A stretch of DNA of 64,000 nt from Mycolicibacterium helvum (GTDB taxonomy: Bacteria > Actinomycetota > Actinomycetes > Mycobacteriales > Mycobacteriaceae). Positions 27,207 to 35,041 of the stretch are shown one piece after another. A program made the position numbers and the translations under genes. Under the pieces are notes generated by a model. It was not told where the DNA came from. It was given only the letters and a program-made list of their open reading frames with translations, and did no database searches. The stretch lies in assembly GCF_010731895.1 (NCBI RefSeq), contig NZ_AP022596.1:3596001-3660000 (forward strand). Direction: 5' to 3'. Each line of letters starts with the position of its first letter. The stretch's first letter is position 1.

Positions 27207-27384
27207 AACGCCCAGCTCAGGGTGCCTGTGAAAGATCGATTGTTACGTTTCGGTTTGAGTACTTGGCGCTTCGGCAACGCTCCTTGAAGCCGGCGGCAAC
27301 GTCGGCTGCCCCAGGTAGGAGTGACCTCTAGGGGTCGGTGTCCACCTTCGGGGCTGTGTGGTGATAGGTCCCGCAGCTCTGATT

Positions 27385-27432
27385 CCCTGCTCACCGCAGG
27401 AAGAAACTCCCTGCCAATCACAGGAAGAAATG
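27385..27432 (+). repeat. Two tandem 24-nt repeats in the 5' leader of a secreted protein gene
   Basis: The unit CCCTGC-N6-CAGGAAGAAA occurs at 27385 and again exactly 24 bases later at 27409. Each unit can form a short CCTG/CAGG hairpin. The second ends just 8 bases before the start codon and includes part of the purine-rich ribosome-binding region, so it may influence translation. Confidence 0.5.
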
Positions 27433-27440
27433 GAGCGAAC

Positions 27441-27905
27441 ATGAACATCATGACGAAGATGGCCGCAGGTGCAGTTCTCGGCGGATCGCTGCTCGTCGTG
27501 GGTGGTTTTGGACTCGCGAACGCGGCTCCGGAAGCCCCCGGGATGCCCGAGGCGCCGCAGCCGGCTGCCGGCGAACTGCTCAACATCGGACTCACCGTCA
27601 ACGGCGAGCAGGTCGGCACCATCGAGAACGTCTCGCTGAATAATGCGCAGACTCTGGCCTCGAGTGTGTGCCCGAGTGACGACCTGTCGTCCAAGCTGCC
27701 GCAGCTCGCCACCAACCAGATCCAGACCGTTCCGGTGTGCGCGAGCAGCACCGCGGGTGTGAGCTACACGTTCACCACCAGCGGACCGGGTAGCTCGGAC
27801 GTCGCTCCCGCCCAGAGCGGCCATGGCATGTCGGGCATCGGCGCGACCGCCACGTCCCCGGCGCCGGCGGCTCCGTCCGCTCCGTCGATGGCGCAGGGCC
27901 AGTAA
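27441..27905 (+). CDS. Small secreted protein, unknown function
   Basis: The product has 154 aa. A signal peptide is evident: basic start MNIMTKM, hydrophobic core AAGAVLGGSLLVVGGFGL, cleavage site ANAAP at about 28. The mature part contains two Cys residues (SSVCPSDD and VPVCASS) about 35 residues apart that could form a disulfide. An Ala/Pro/Ser-rich C-terminal tail follows. GGAG lies 5 nt before the ATG. No family is recognised; related small secreted proteins are common in mycobacteria. It is followed by a strong intrinsic terminator, so it is probably monocistronic. Confidence 0.8.
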   Translation: MNIMTKMAAGAVLGGSLLVVGGFGLANAAPEAPGMPEAPQPAAGELLNIGLTVNGEQVGTIENVSLNNAQTLASSVCPSDDLSSKLPQLATNQIQTVPVCASSTAGVSYTFTTSGPGSSDVAPAQSGHGMSGIGATATSPAPAAPSAPSMAQGQ

Positions 27906-27919
27906 CCCCAGTTGGCTCA

Positions 27920-27956
27920 CGCTGCCCGCACCTAGACCTGGTGCGGGCAGCGTTTT
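27920..27956 (+). terminator. Intrinsic terminator after the secreted protein gene
   Basis: CGCTGCCCGCACC and GGTGCGGGCAGCG are perfect 13-bp arms around a 7-base loop, directly followed by TTTT. This is an unusually canonical Rho-independent terminator for this genome. Confidence 0.9.
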
Positions 27957-28055
27957 GCTATGCCGGCGTCTCGGTGCAATGTCGGTTTGGCGGCGACATG
28001 GCGGTTAACCTCATCGGTTGTGTCTTGAGCCGGGAGTTATGAGAGGTTTGTCCGC

Positions 28056-29393
28056 ATGGGTCGACTGTTCGGGACCGATGGGGTCCGAGGCGTCGCCAAC
28101 CGGGAACTGACCCCTGAGCTGGGTCTGGCGCTGGGGGCGGCCGCGGCGCGGCGGCTCGCTGCGACGAGAAGCTCGGGGCGAAGGGTGGCGGTCATCGGTC
28201 GCGATCCGCGTGCCAGCGGGGAGATGCTCGAGGCGGCGGTGATCGCGGGCGTCACCAGTGAGGGCGTGGACGCGCTGCGCGTCGGAGTCTTGCCCACCCC
28301 GGCGGTGGCGCACCTGACGGGTGCCTACGGTGCCGACTTTGGTGTGATGATCTCCGCCTCGCACAACCCCATGCCCGACAACGGCATCAAGATCTTCGGC
28401 CCCGGCGGTCACAAGCTCGACGACGACACCGAGGACCGCATCGAGGAACTCGTCGCGCAGGGTCCGGGTTTGCGCCCGGTCGGCGCCGAGATCGGCCGCG
28501 TCGTCGACGCGAATGACGCGCTGGAGCGCTACCTGCATCACGTCCGCGCCGCCGCACCGATTCGGCTCGACGGGCTGACGGTCGTCGTCGACTGCGCTCA
28601 CGGTGCCGCATTCCAAGCCGCGCCGCGGGCCTACCACGCCGCGGGTGCACGGGTTATTGCGATCAACGCCGAACCCGACGGTCTGAACATCAATGACGGC
28701 TGCGGGTCGACACACCTGGAGCAGCTGCAGGCGGCGGTGGTGGCTCACCGGGCCGATATCGGGCTGGCCCATGACGGCGACGCCGACCGCTGCCTGGCGG
28801 TGGATGCGACCGGCCGGGTCGTGGACGGCGACGCCATCATGGTGATCTTGGCCGTTGCCATGCGTGATGCCGGTGAGTTGGCCTCGGAGACGCTGGTGGC
28901 CACCGTGATGAGCAACCTCGGTCTGCACCTCGCCATGCGCGAGGCCGGTATCGCCGTGCGCACCACTGGCGTTGGAGACCGCTACGTCCTTGAGGAATTG
29001 CGGGCCGGCGAGTTCACGTTGGGCGGTGAACAGTCGGGCCACATCGTGATGCCCGCGCTGGGCACCACCGGCGACGGGATCGCCACCGGTCTGCGGCTGA
29101 TGGCCCGCATGGCGCAGACCCGCTGGCCGCTGGCCGAGCTGGCCGCGCCGATGCGCACCATGCCGCAGGTCCTCATCAACGTCGAGGTCGCGGACAAGAC
29201 TACGGTCGCCGAGGCGCCCGCGGTGCAGAGCGCGGTGCGCCAGGCCGAGGCCGAACTTGGACATACCGGGCGAATTCTGTTGCGGCCGTCGGGAACCGAG
29301 CAGATGGTTCGCGTCATGGTGGAAGCCGCCGACGAGGACACCGCCCGGCAGCTGGCGATCCGCATCGCCGAATCGGTCAGCGCCGAAGGCTGA
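28056..29393 (+). CDS. glmM: Phosphoglucosamine mutase
   Basis: This 445-aa enzyme converts glucosamine-6-phosphate to glucosamine-1-phosphate, a step towards UDP-GlcNAc for peptidoglycan. The N-terminus [15 protein letters not shown] is diagnostic. The phosphoserine loop is [12 protein letters not shown]. The Mg2+-binding DGDADRC follows in the third domain. GEQSGH and the C-terminal phosphate-binding [10 protein letters not shown] complete the set. GAGAGG lies upstream of the ATG. glmS, which makes its substrate, is encoded 4 kb downstream. Confidence 0.97.
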   Translation: MGRLFGTDGVRGVANRELTPELGLALGAAAARRLAATRSSGRRVAVIGRDPRASGEMLEAAVIAGVTSEGVDALRVGVLPTPAVAHLTGAYGADFGVMISASHNPMPDNGIKIFGPGGHKLDDDTEDRIEELVAQGPGLRPVGAEIGRVVDANDALERYLHHVRAAAPIRLDGLTVVVDCAHGAAFQAAPRAYHAAGARVIAINAEPDGLNINDGCGSTHLEQLQAAVVAHRADIGLAHDGDADRCLAVDATGRVVDGDAIMVILAVAMRDAGELASETLVATVMSNLGLHLAMREAGIAVRTTGVGDRYVLEELRAGEFTLGGEQSGHIVMPALGTTGDGIATGLRLMARMAQTRWPLAELAAPMRTMPQVLINVEVADKTTVAEAPAVQSAVRQAEAELGHTGRILLRPSGTEQMVRVMVEAADEDTARQLAIRIAESVSAEG

Positions 29394-29442
29394 TTTCACA
29401 AGCCCTGGAACCAATCACCGCGTCCGTGCGTCATAGACGGAC

Positions 29443-29721
29443 ATGGGTAACACACGCGTGGACACTGCGGCGGTGCGCGCTGCCGCCCAACGCTTCGATG
29501 CCGCCGCCGACCTGCTCGGTGGCGCGTCACGGAACCGATTGCAGTTCGACGGGAGCGTGGCGGGGCGAACGCACGCCGCTCACGGTGATGCGGTGCGATC
29601 GGCATTGGACCGGCTGGTCGCCGGGGTGGCACAGTGGTCACGCGCCGCTGAGGAGGTCGCCGCCGCATTGCGAGTCACCGCTGACCGCTACGGTGATGCC
29701 GAGCTGAGGGCGGCCCGATGA
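29443..29721 (+). CDS. Small WXG100-like helical protein with YxxxE motif (Rv3440c-like)
   Basis: This 92-aa, Ala-rich protein is predicted to be all-helical. It has a central Trp (AQWSRAAEEVAAALRV) but no full WXG. Its C-terminus carries Y83-G-D-A-E87, matching the YxxxD/E general secretion signal of type VII substrates. Its stop overlaps the ATG of the next gene (ATGA), and that gene has a real WXG turn. By analogy with Esx/PE-PPE pairs it may be the export-signal-bearing partner. M. tuberculosis has a small ORF (Rv3440c) at the same place next to glmM. Confidence 0.7.
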   Translation: MGNTRVDTAAVRAAAQRFDAAADLLGGASRNRLQFDGSVAGRTHAAHGDAVRSALDRLVAGVAQWSRAAEEVAAALRVTADRYGDAELRAAR

Positions 29722-31028
29722 CAGTGAACGTCGCGGCCCAGTTGGCGACTGGGCGAGCATCGGTGTCCAACACCCAGGCCTATGTGTCGGCCTGTCATGC
29801 CGTGGGCTACCAGCATCCGGATCTGACCGCATACGCGGCGCAGATCCTCGAATGGTACGGCGGTGAGGACGGTTTGGATCTGCGTACGCTGGATGCTGAC
29901 TGCGCTGTGTTGCGAGCCGCGTCGGCTGCGGCCGATGAGGCGCTACGGGTTGCGCGTGACGGCGGCGCCACGATATCGGCGGCGTGGCAGGGTGAGTCTG
30001 GTTCGGTGGCAGACGATTTCATCGAGCGGCACAACGCTGCTGGGACAGCCGTGACCCAGGCGTTGCACGCCGCGGCAGGAGCCTGCGAGGTACTACGGGA
30101 CAACCTCGGTCGTCTGGTCGACGAAAAGGTCAGTGCGGCCGTGTCGATCGACGACCGGCGTGCCGGTGAGCGGCCGGTTTGGCTGGCCGCGGCGGCCGCC
30201 GTGACGGGTGGGGGAGCGGGACGTGAGGAGGCGGTCAAAGTTGTCACTCAGCAGATCACGCCCTACGTTGATGCCGATATCCGCACCGAATGGCTCTCCG
30301 CGATGCGCTCGGCAACGGCATCGGCGGCAGCAGCCTACGAAGACGCGTTGCGACAGCTGAATGGCGCTCCAACAGCATATTTCGAGGTCCCCGGACAGTT
30401 CGGTGCGCCGCGCGTCTCGCCGCAGTCGCCGCAGTCGCCGCCGTCAGCCGCTGCGGCGACCGTGCCCGCCGCGGAAGTGCCGCCGCCAGCGGCCGAATCT
30501 GTACCAGTGCCGCCACCGTCAATACCGGATGATCCAGCCGCGCAATCCCTTCCACCGGCTCCGCTGGCCGAGCAGTCGGCCCCGCCCAGCCTCGGTGGTG
30601 GGATGCCCGCGGGAGCGCCAGCCATTCCAGACGTCGCCGGCGGGCTGTCGGGTCTGGTGGGCCAGATCGCCGATGCTCTGGGCGGGTTGTTCGACGGCAT
30701 ACCAGACAGTGCTGCGATCGATGATCCACCTGAACTCGACGACTCCATCGAGCAGGACGAGGACGAGGACGATCCCGTCGGCGACGTCGGCGAACCGGAT
30801 GCCGAAGAGACTGTGCCCGAGGATGTTCCGGTTGTTCAGGAGACCGCTGAGGACGAATCGCTGCCCGCGGATGCGCCCGAGATCACCGACGCTCAACCCG
30901 CCGACGCGGTGCCGGAGCCGGAGCCGGCCCAAGTCGACCCAGTGGACCCGCCGGACCCACCCGGGCAGCTTGATGAGCAGACGCCGTGTGAGATCGCCGC
31001 CGACGAGCTGGCGCAGGTCGGTCAGTGA
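29718..31028 (+). CDS. Ala/Pro-rich protein with N-terminal WXG domain (Rv3439c-like)
   Basis: This 436-aa protein has three parts. An N-terminal helical region (about 1-230) contains a WXG turn (SAAWQGESG, W90). A Pro/Ala-rich linker spans about 230-320. A strongly acidic, Pro-rich C-terminal third follows (DEDEDDPVGDVGEPDAEE, then EPEPAQVDPVDPP). No signal peptide or membrane segment is present. Synteny identifies it with the alanine/proline-rich Rv3439c. The WXG turn, and the coupled upstream gene with a YxxxE motif, suggest a type VII-secreted pair, perhaps served by the nearby ESX-4. That role is an inference. Confidence 0.72.
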   Translation: MTVNVAAQLATGRASVSNTQAYVSACHAVGYQHPDLTAYAAQILEWYGGEDGLDLRTLDADCAVLRAASAAADEALRVARDGGATISAAWQGESGSVADDFIERHNAAGTAVTQALHAAAGACEVLRDNLGRLVDEKVSAAVSIDDRRAGERPVWLAAAAAVTGGGAGREEAVKVVTQQITPYVDADIRTEWLSAMRSATASAAAAYEDALRQLNGAPTAYFEVPGQFGAPRVSPQSPQSPPSAAAATVPAAEVPPPAAESVPVPPPSIPDDPAAQSLPPAPLAEQSAPPSLGGGMPAGAPAIPDVAGGLSGLVGQIADALGGLFDGIPDSAAIDDPPELDDSIEQDEDEDDPVGDVGEPDAEETVPEDVPVVQETAEDESLPADAPEITDAQPADAVPEPEPAQVDPVDPPDPPGQLDEQTPCEIAADELAQVGQ

Positions 31029-31118
31029 CCGCTGACCGGGACCGGCCCGCCATGCCCTCATCGCAACGTCGGTTATTGCGCCCGGTTGATGAGCAGCGCG
31101 CCGCGCGCCCCCCGGTGA

Positions 31119-32159
31119 TCAGGGCAGCAGCTGCTGTAATTCCTCCACCCAGCTGAGGTATTCGCCCGTGTCGGTGGTGGCCGGTGTGGCCAACAGCGTG
31201 GTGACCCCCGCTTCGGCGAAGGCGGCGATCCGTTCCTTGACGAAGCCGCGCGGGCCGATCAGGTTCACCTGGCGCACCAACTCGTCGGGCACCGCGGCGA
31301 TCGCCTCGGCTTTGCGGCCGGACAGGAACAGATCCTGGATGTGGTCGGCCACCTCGCCGTAGCCATACCGGGTGGCCAGCTTGTGGTAGAAGTTCTGGCC
31401 CTTGGCGCCCATGCCGCCGATATAGAGTGCCAGATGCGGCTTGGCCCAGTTCAGCCGCTCCTCGACGTCATCGCCGATCGCCAGCGACACGCCGACCATC
31501 ACGTCGAGTTCACCGAGTTGGCTGTCGCGCTTGGCTTTTCCGGCCCGCAGTGCCTCACCCCAGACGGCGTCGGCCTTCTCCGGGTAGAAGAACACCGGCT
31601 GCCAACCCTCGGCGATCTCGGCGGTCAGTTCGACGTTCTTGGGGCCCAACGCGGCGATGGTGATCGGAATACGTTCGCGCACAGGGTGATTGATGATCTG
31701 AAGTGGTTTGCCCAAGCCGGTGCCCTGGCCGGCCGGTAGCGGGATCTGGTAGCTGCGGCCCTGGTGCTGCACACGTTCGCGACGCCAGACCTGGCGGCAG
31801 ATGTCGACGACTTCCCGGGTGCGGCCCAGCGGGGCGTCGAACGGGACCCCGTGAAAACCCTCCACCACCTGCGGGCCGGACGTACCGATGCCGAGCCGGA
31901 AGCGGCCGTCGGACACGAAGTCCAGGCCGGCGGCCGTCATCGCGAGCAGCGACGGCGTCCTGGTGTAGATGGGGAAGACGCCGGAGCCCAACTCGATGGT
32001 CGAGGTCTTGGCGGCCAGATAGCCGAGCTGACTGACGGCGTCGTAGGAGTAGGCCTCGGCTACCAGGGCGATGTCCACCCCAGCCTTCTCCAACACCACG
32101 ATGTGCTCGACGGCCTCGCGGAAGCCGCCCGAATAGTCCAGAAAAATCCCGGTGCGCAT
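31119..32159 (-). CDS. LLM-class F420-dependent oxidoreductase
   Basis: This 346-aa luciferase-like TIM-barrel protein resembles the actinobacterial F420-dependent group. Typical segments are GIFLDYSGGFREAVEHIV at the N-terminus, ELGSGVFPIYTRTPSLLAMTAAGLDFVSDGRFRLGIGTSG (about 57-96), and PITIAALGPKNVELTAEIAEGW. Relatives reduce or oxidise small molecules with deazaflavin F420; the substrate cannot be read from sequence. A TATAAC box ends 6 nt before the ATG, so the transcript may be leaderless. A perfect 16-bp palindrome sits just upstream of that box. The gene faces the type VII pair tail to tail. Confidence 0.88.
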   Translation of the reverse strand: MRTGIFLDYSGGFREAVEHIVVLEKAGVDIALVAEAYSYDAVSQLGYLAAKTSTIELGSGVFPIYTRTPSLLAMTAAGLDFVSDGRFRLGIGTSGPQVVEGFHGVPFDAPLGRTREVVDICRQVWRRERVQHQGRSYQIPLPAGQGTGLGKPLQIINHPVRERIPITIAALGPKNVELTAEIAEGWQPVFFYPEKADAVWGEALRAGKAKRDSQLGELDVMVGVSLAIGDDVEERLNWAKPHLALYIGGMGAKGQNFYHKLATRYGYGEVADHIQDLFLSGRKAEAIAAVPDELVRQVNLIGPRGFVKERIAAFAEAGVTTLLATPATTDTGEYLSWVEELQQLLP

Positions 32160-32174
32160 CAGCAGGTTATATCA

Positions 32175-32190
32175 CCAACCAGCTGGTTGG
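32175..32190. promoter_or_regulatory. Palindromic operator (TetR-like) over the LLM oxidoreductase promoter
   Basis: CCAACCAGCTGGTTGG is a perfect 16-bp palindrome, flanked by a further AACC/GGTT repeat. It lies 15-31 bases upstream of the 32159 start, between the expected -35 and -10. AACCAACC...GGTTGGTT-type sites are typical of TetR-family repressors. No tetR gene is in the window. Confidence 0.6.
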
Positions 32191-32202
32191 TTGGTTGTTG
32201 GG

Positions 32203-33054
32203 CTACCTGAGCAGCGCGACGATCTGGTCCTCCGGCGTGACCGGCGGCGCCTCGGGGTCGAGCAGCTCGGTCTTGGGCAGCAGTGCCTCGGGGTCGGCGA
32301 ACTCCCGGTAGTCCTTGTCTCCGGTCAGGTGATAGAGCAGGAAGCCGGTCAATAGCGCGCGCGCCGTCTTCTGGGTGCGCCGATCCGAACCTGGCAGTCC
32401 CAACACCCCCGCGAAGCGGCGCTTCTCGGCCAGCCCGGCGGATTCTGCCTTGCTGACGATGTGCAGCACCGATCCCTTCCAGGCGCCGGCCAGGTCCAGG
32501 GCATCGCTCCGCAGCGACTGCGGATCGTCGGGTGCACTGAGCACCAGGCCGGGCACCTTCAACGCTGCTGCGGGCTGCTGGGCGGGAGGTTTGGTGACCG
32601 ACGGGAACAGTGCCGCGACCGCCTTGGGCGCGCCTGAGCCCGCCCCGGACAGGCCCGCGGCCGCGAACACCGCAGCTGAACCGCCGAAGCCATGCCCGGC
32701 CAAGCCCAGTTTGGTGGGGTGCACGCTGATCTGGCCGGGGCCCAGTCGCACACCGGTGATGATGTCGAGGGTGGTGCCCAGGTCGAACGCCAGGTTCAGC
32801 ACCGACGGGGCCAGGCCACGCTCGGTGCTCGGAGCAGCGGCGACGATGCCCCATGAAGCGAGGTGTTCCAGCGTTTTCAGGTAGTGATCAGCATCTGTGA
32901 GCCAATCGTGGCCAAAGGCCACTCCGGGCAGATTGAAGCCCGACGCCGGGGTGTAAACAATGCCGGGGAGCCCGGCAAAGGCCAGGTCACCGCGTAGAAC
33001 CTGATGCCGACCGCGGCGAGTCAGTGCCGCGAAGAGCTTGCGAGTCCGGGCCAC
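32203..33054 (-). CDS. Dienelactone-hydrolase-like alpha/beta-hydrolase fold protein (Rv3438-like), nucleophile absent
   Basis: This 283-aa protein has an alpha/beta-hydrolase fold: a HDWLTDADHY oxyanion-side loop, the strand-turn-helix LGLAGHGFGGSAAVFAA and a late VLSAPDDP strand. The nucleophile elbow reads G-H-G-F-G, with Gly where Ser or Cys is required, so classical hydrolase activity is doubtful. The position between glmM/Rv3439c-like and glmS matches M. tuberculosis Rv3438. It is divergent from glmS over 54 bases. It may be a non-catalytic or atypical family member. Confidence 0.75.
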   Translation of the reverse strand: MARTRKLFAALTRRGRHQVLRGDLAFAGLPGIVYTPASGFNLPGVAFGHDWLTDADHYLKTLEHLASWGIVAAAPSTERGLAPSVLNLAFDLGTTLDIITGVRLGPGQISVHPTKLGLAGHGFGGSAAVFAAAGLSGAGSGAPKAVAALFPSVTKPPAQQPAAALKVPGLVLSAPDDPQSLRSDALDLAGAWKGSVLHIVSKAESAGLAEKRRFAGVLGLPGSDRRTQKTARALLTGFLLYHLTGDKDYREFADPEALLPKTELLDPEAPPVTPEDQIVALLR

Positions 33055-33108
33055 CCCACGAACTTAGTCCACCAGGTCGAGCCCCCTGCTGCACTACCCT
33101 GGATCAAC

Positions 33109-34977
33109 ATGTGCGGAATCGTGGCTTATGTCGGCCATCGTCGCGCCCAGGGCGTCGTCGTGGACGCACTGCGGCGGATGGAGTACCGCGGCTACGACTC
33201 CTCCGGTATTGCCCTACTCGATGGCCACGGGGGCCTGACTGTGCGCCGCCGCGCGGGCCGACTGACCAATCTCGAGGAAGCGCTGGCCGAAACGGAACCG
33301 GCCGCGCTGACCGGCGTCGCGGGCATGGGCCACACCCGGTGGGCTACGCACGGCCGTCCCACCGACCGCAACGCCCACCCGCATCGCGACGCGGCGGGCA
33401 AGTTCGCCGTCGTCCACAACGGCATCATCGAGAACTTCGCGACGCTGCGCCAGGAGTTGGAAGCCGACGGTGTCGAGTTCGCCAGCGACACCGACTCCGA
33501 GGTGGCCGTCCACCTGGTCGCCCACGCCTACACCCACGGTCCGACTGCCGGTGACTTCGAAGGCTCGGTGCTGGCGGTCCTGCGCCGGCTGGAGGGGCAC
33601 TTCACGTTGGTGTTCGCTCACGCCGATGACCCCGGCACCATCATCGCCGCCCGTCGGTCCACCCCGTTGGTGGTCGGCATCGGCGATGGCGAGATGTTCC
33701 TCGGTTCCGACGTCGCGGCCTTCATCGAGTTCACCAGGGATGCCGTCGAGCTGGGTCAGGACGAGGCGGTCGTCATCACCGCCGACGGTTACCGAATCAC
33801 CGACTTCAACGGTGCCGACGACACCGCGAATGCTCGCGAGTTTCATATCGACTGGGACCTGTCGGCCGCCGAAAAGGGCGGCTACGAGTACTTCATGCTC
33901 AAGGAGATCGCCGAGCAGCCGGCCGCTGTCGCTGACACCCTGCTCGGCCACTTCGTCGACGGCCGCATCGTGCTCGACGAACAGCGCCTGTCCGACCAGG
34001 AGCTGCGTGAGATCGACAAGGTTTTCATCGTGGCCTGCGGCACCGCTTTCCATTCCGGGCTGCTGGCCAAGTATGCGATCGAGCACTGGACCCGGCTCCC
34101 GGTAGAGGTCGAGCTGGCCAGCGAGTTCCGCTATCGCGACCCGGTGCTGGACCGCGGCACCCTGGTGATTGCGATCTCCCAATCCGGCGAGACCGCCGAC
34201 ACGTTGGAAGCCGTCCGGCACGCCAAGAGTCAGAAGGCCAAGGTGCTGGCGATCTGCAACACCAACGGCAGCCAGATCCCGCGCGAAGCCGACGCGGTGC
34301 TCTACACCCGCGCCGGTCCCGAGATCGGGGTGGCCGCCACCAAGACATTCCTGGCCCAGATCGCCGCCAACTACCTCGTGGGCCTCGCGCTGGCTCAGGC
34401 CCGAGGCACCAAGTACCCCGATGAGGTCGAGCGGGAGTACCACGAGCTGGAGTCGATGCCCGACCTGGTGGCCGGGATGCTCGACCGCCTGGGACCCATC
34501 ACCGAGTTGGCGCAGCAATTCGCGTCGTCGCCAACGGTGCTGTTTCTGGGTCGCCACGTCGGCTACCCGGTGGCCCTAGAGGGTGCGCTCAAGCTCAAGG
34601 AACTGGCTTACATGCACGCCGAGGGCTTCGCCGCCGGCGAGCTCAAGCACGGTCCGATCGCGTTGATCGAAGAAGGCCTGCCCGTCATCGTGGTGATGCC
34701 GTCGCCGAAGAACGCCGCGATCCTGCACGCCAAGCTGCTGAGCAACATCCGCGAGATTCAGGCGCGCGGGGCGATCACCATCGTGATCGCCGAGGAGGGT
34801 GACGACACGGTGCGCCCGTACGCCGATCACATCTTCGAAATACCAGCGGTGTCAACGCTTTTCCAGCCGCTGCTGTCGACGGTCCCGCTGCAGGTGTTCG
34901 CCGCCGCGGTGGCCCGGGCCCGCGGCTACGACGTCGACAAGCCGCGCAACCTGGCGAAATCCGTCACGGTCGAGTGA
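33109..34977 (+). CDS. glmS: Glutamine-fructose-6-phosphate aminotransferase (isomerizing)
   Basis: This 622-aa enzyme makes glucosamine-6-phosphate from fructose-6-phosphate and glutamine. The mature N-terminus CGIVAYVGHR places the catalytic Cys at position 2. MEYRGYDSSGIAL and GMGHTRWATHGRPTDRNAHPH mark the glutaminase domain. Two SIS domains follow (VACGTAFHSGLLAKY and ISQSGETADTLEA). KSVTVE at the C-terminus is invariant in the family. The start is fixed by the Cys2 rule; a TACCCT box 8 nt upstream suggests a near-leaderless transcript. No glmS ribozyme is seen. Confidence 0.97.
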   Translation: MCGIVAYVGHRRAQGVVVDALRRMEYRGYDSSGIALLDGHGGLTVRRRAGRLTNLEEALAETEPAALTGVAGMGHTRWATHGRPTDRNAHPHRDAAGKFAVVHNGIIENFATLRQELEADGVEFASDTDSEVAVHLVAHAYTHGPTAGDFEGSVLAVLRRLEGHFTLVFAHADDPGTIIAARRSTPLVVGIGDGEMFLGSDVAAFIEFTRDAVELGQDEAVVITADGYRITDFNGADDTANAREFHIDWDLSAAEKGGYEYFMLKEIAEQPAAVADTLLGHFVDGRIVLDEQRLSDQELREIDKVFIVACGTAFHSGLLAKYAIEHWTRLPVEVELASEFRYRDPVLDRGTLVIAISQSGETADTLEAVRHAKSQKAKVLAICNTNGSQIPREADAVLYTRAGPEIGVAATKTFLAQIAANYLVGLALAQARGTKYPDEVEREYHELESMPDLVAGMLDRLGPITELAQQFASSPTVLFLGRHVGYPVALEGALKLKELAYMHAEGFAAGELKHGPIALIEEGLPVIVVMPSPKNAAILHAKLLSNIREIQARGAITIVIAEEGDDTVRPYADHIFEIPAVSTLFQPLLSTVPLQVFAAAVARARGYDVDKPRNLAKSVTVE

Positions 34978-35041
34978 CGATCGTTGGCAGAGTCGCCCAA
35001 CGCCTGCCGGCTCACGCATCCACCACGTAACCTTGGTGCCG

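Noticed and set aside
29422..29442. GTCCGT/ACGGAC inverted repeat directly before the 29443 start
   Set aside because: Arms are only 6 bp with a 9-base spacer; too weak to claim in such GC-rich DNA.
30400..31020. Tandem repeats in the Pro/Ala/Glu-rich part of the Rv3439c-like gene
   Set aside because: These are short codon-level repeats explained by the low-complexity protein, not a separate DNA element.
33214..34557. Long minus-strand frame opposite glmS, and similar frames at 39145-40647 (+) and 14613-15995 (-)
   Set aside because: All are antisense to genes with full conserved motifs and have low-complexity compositions typical of shadow frames.
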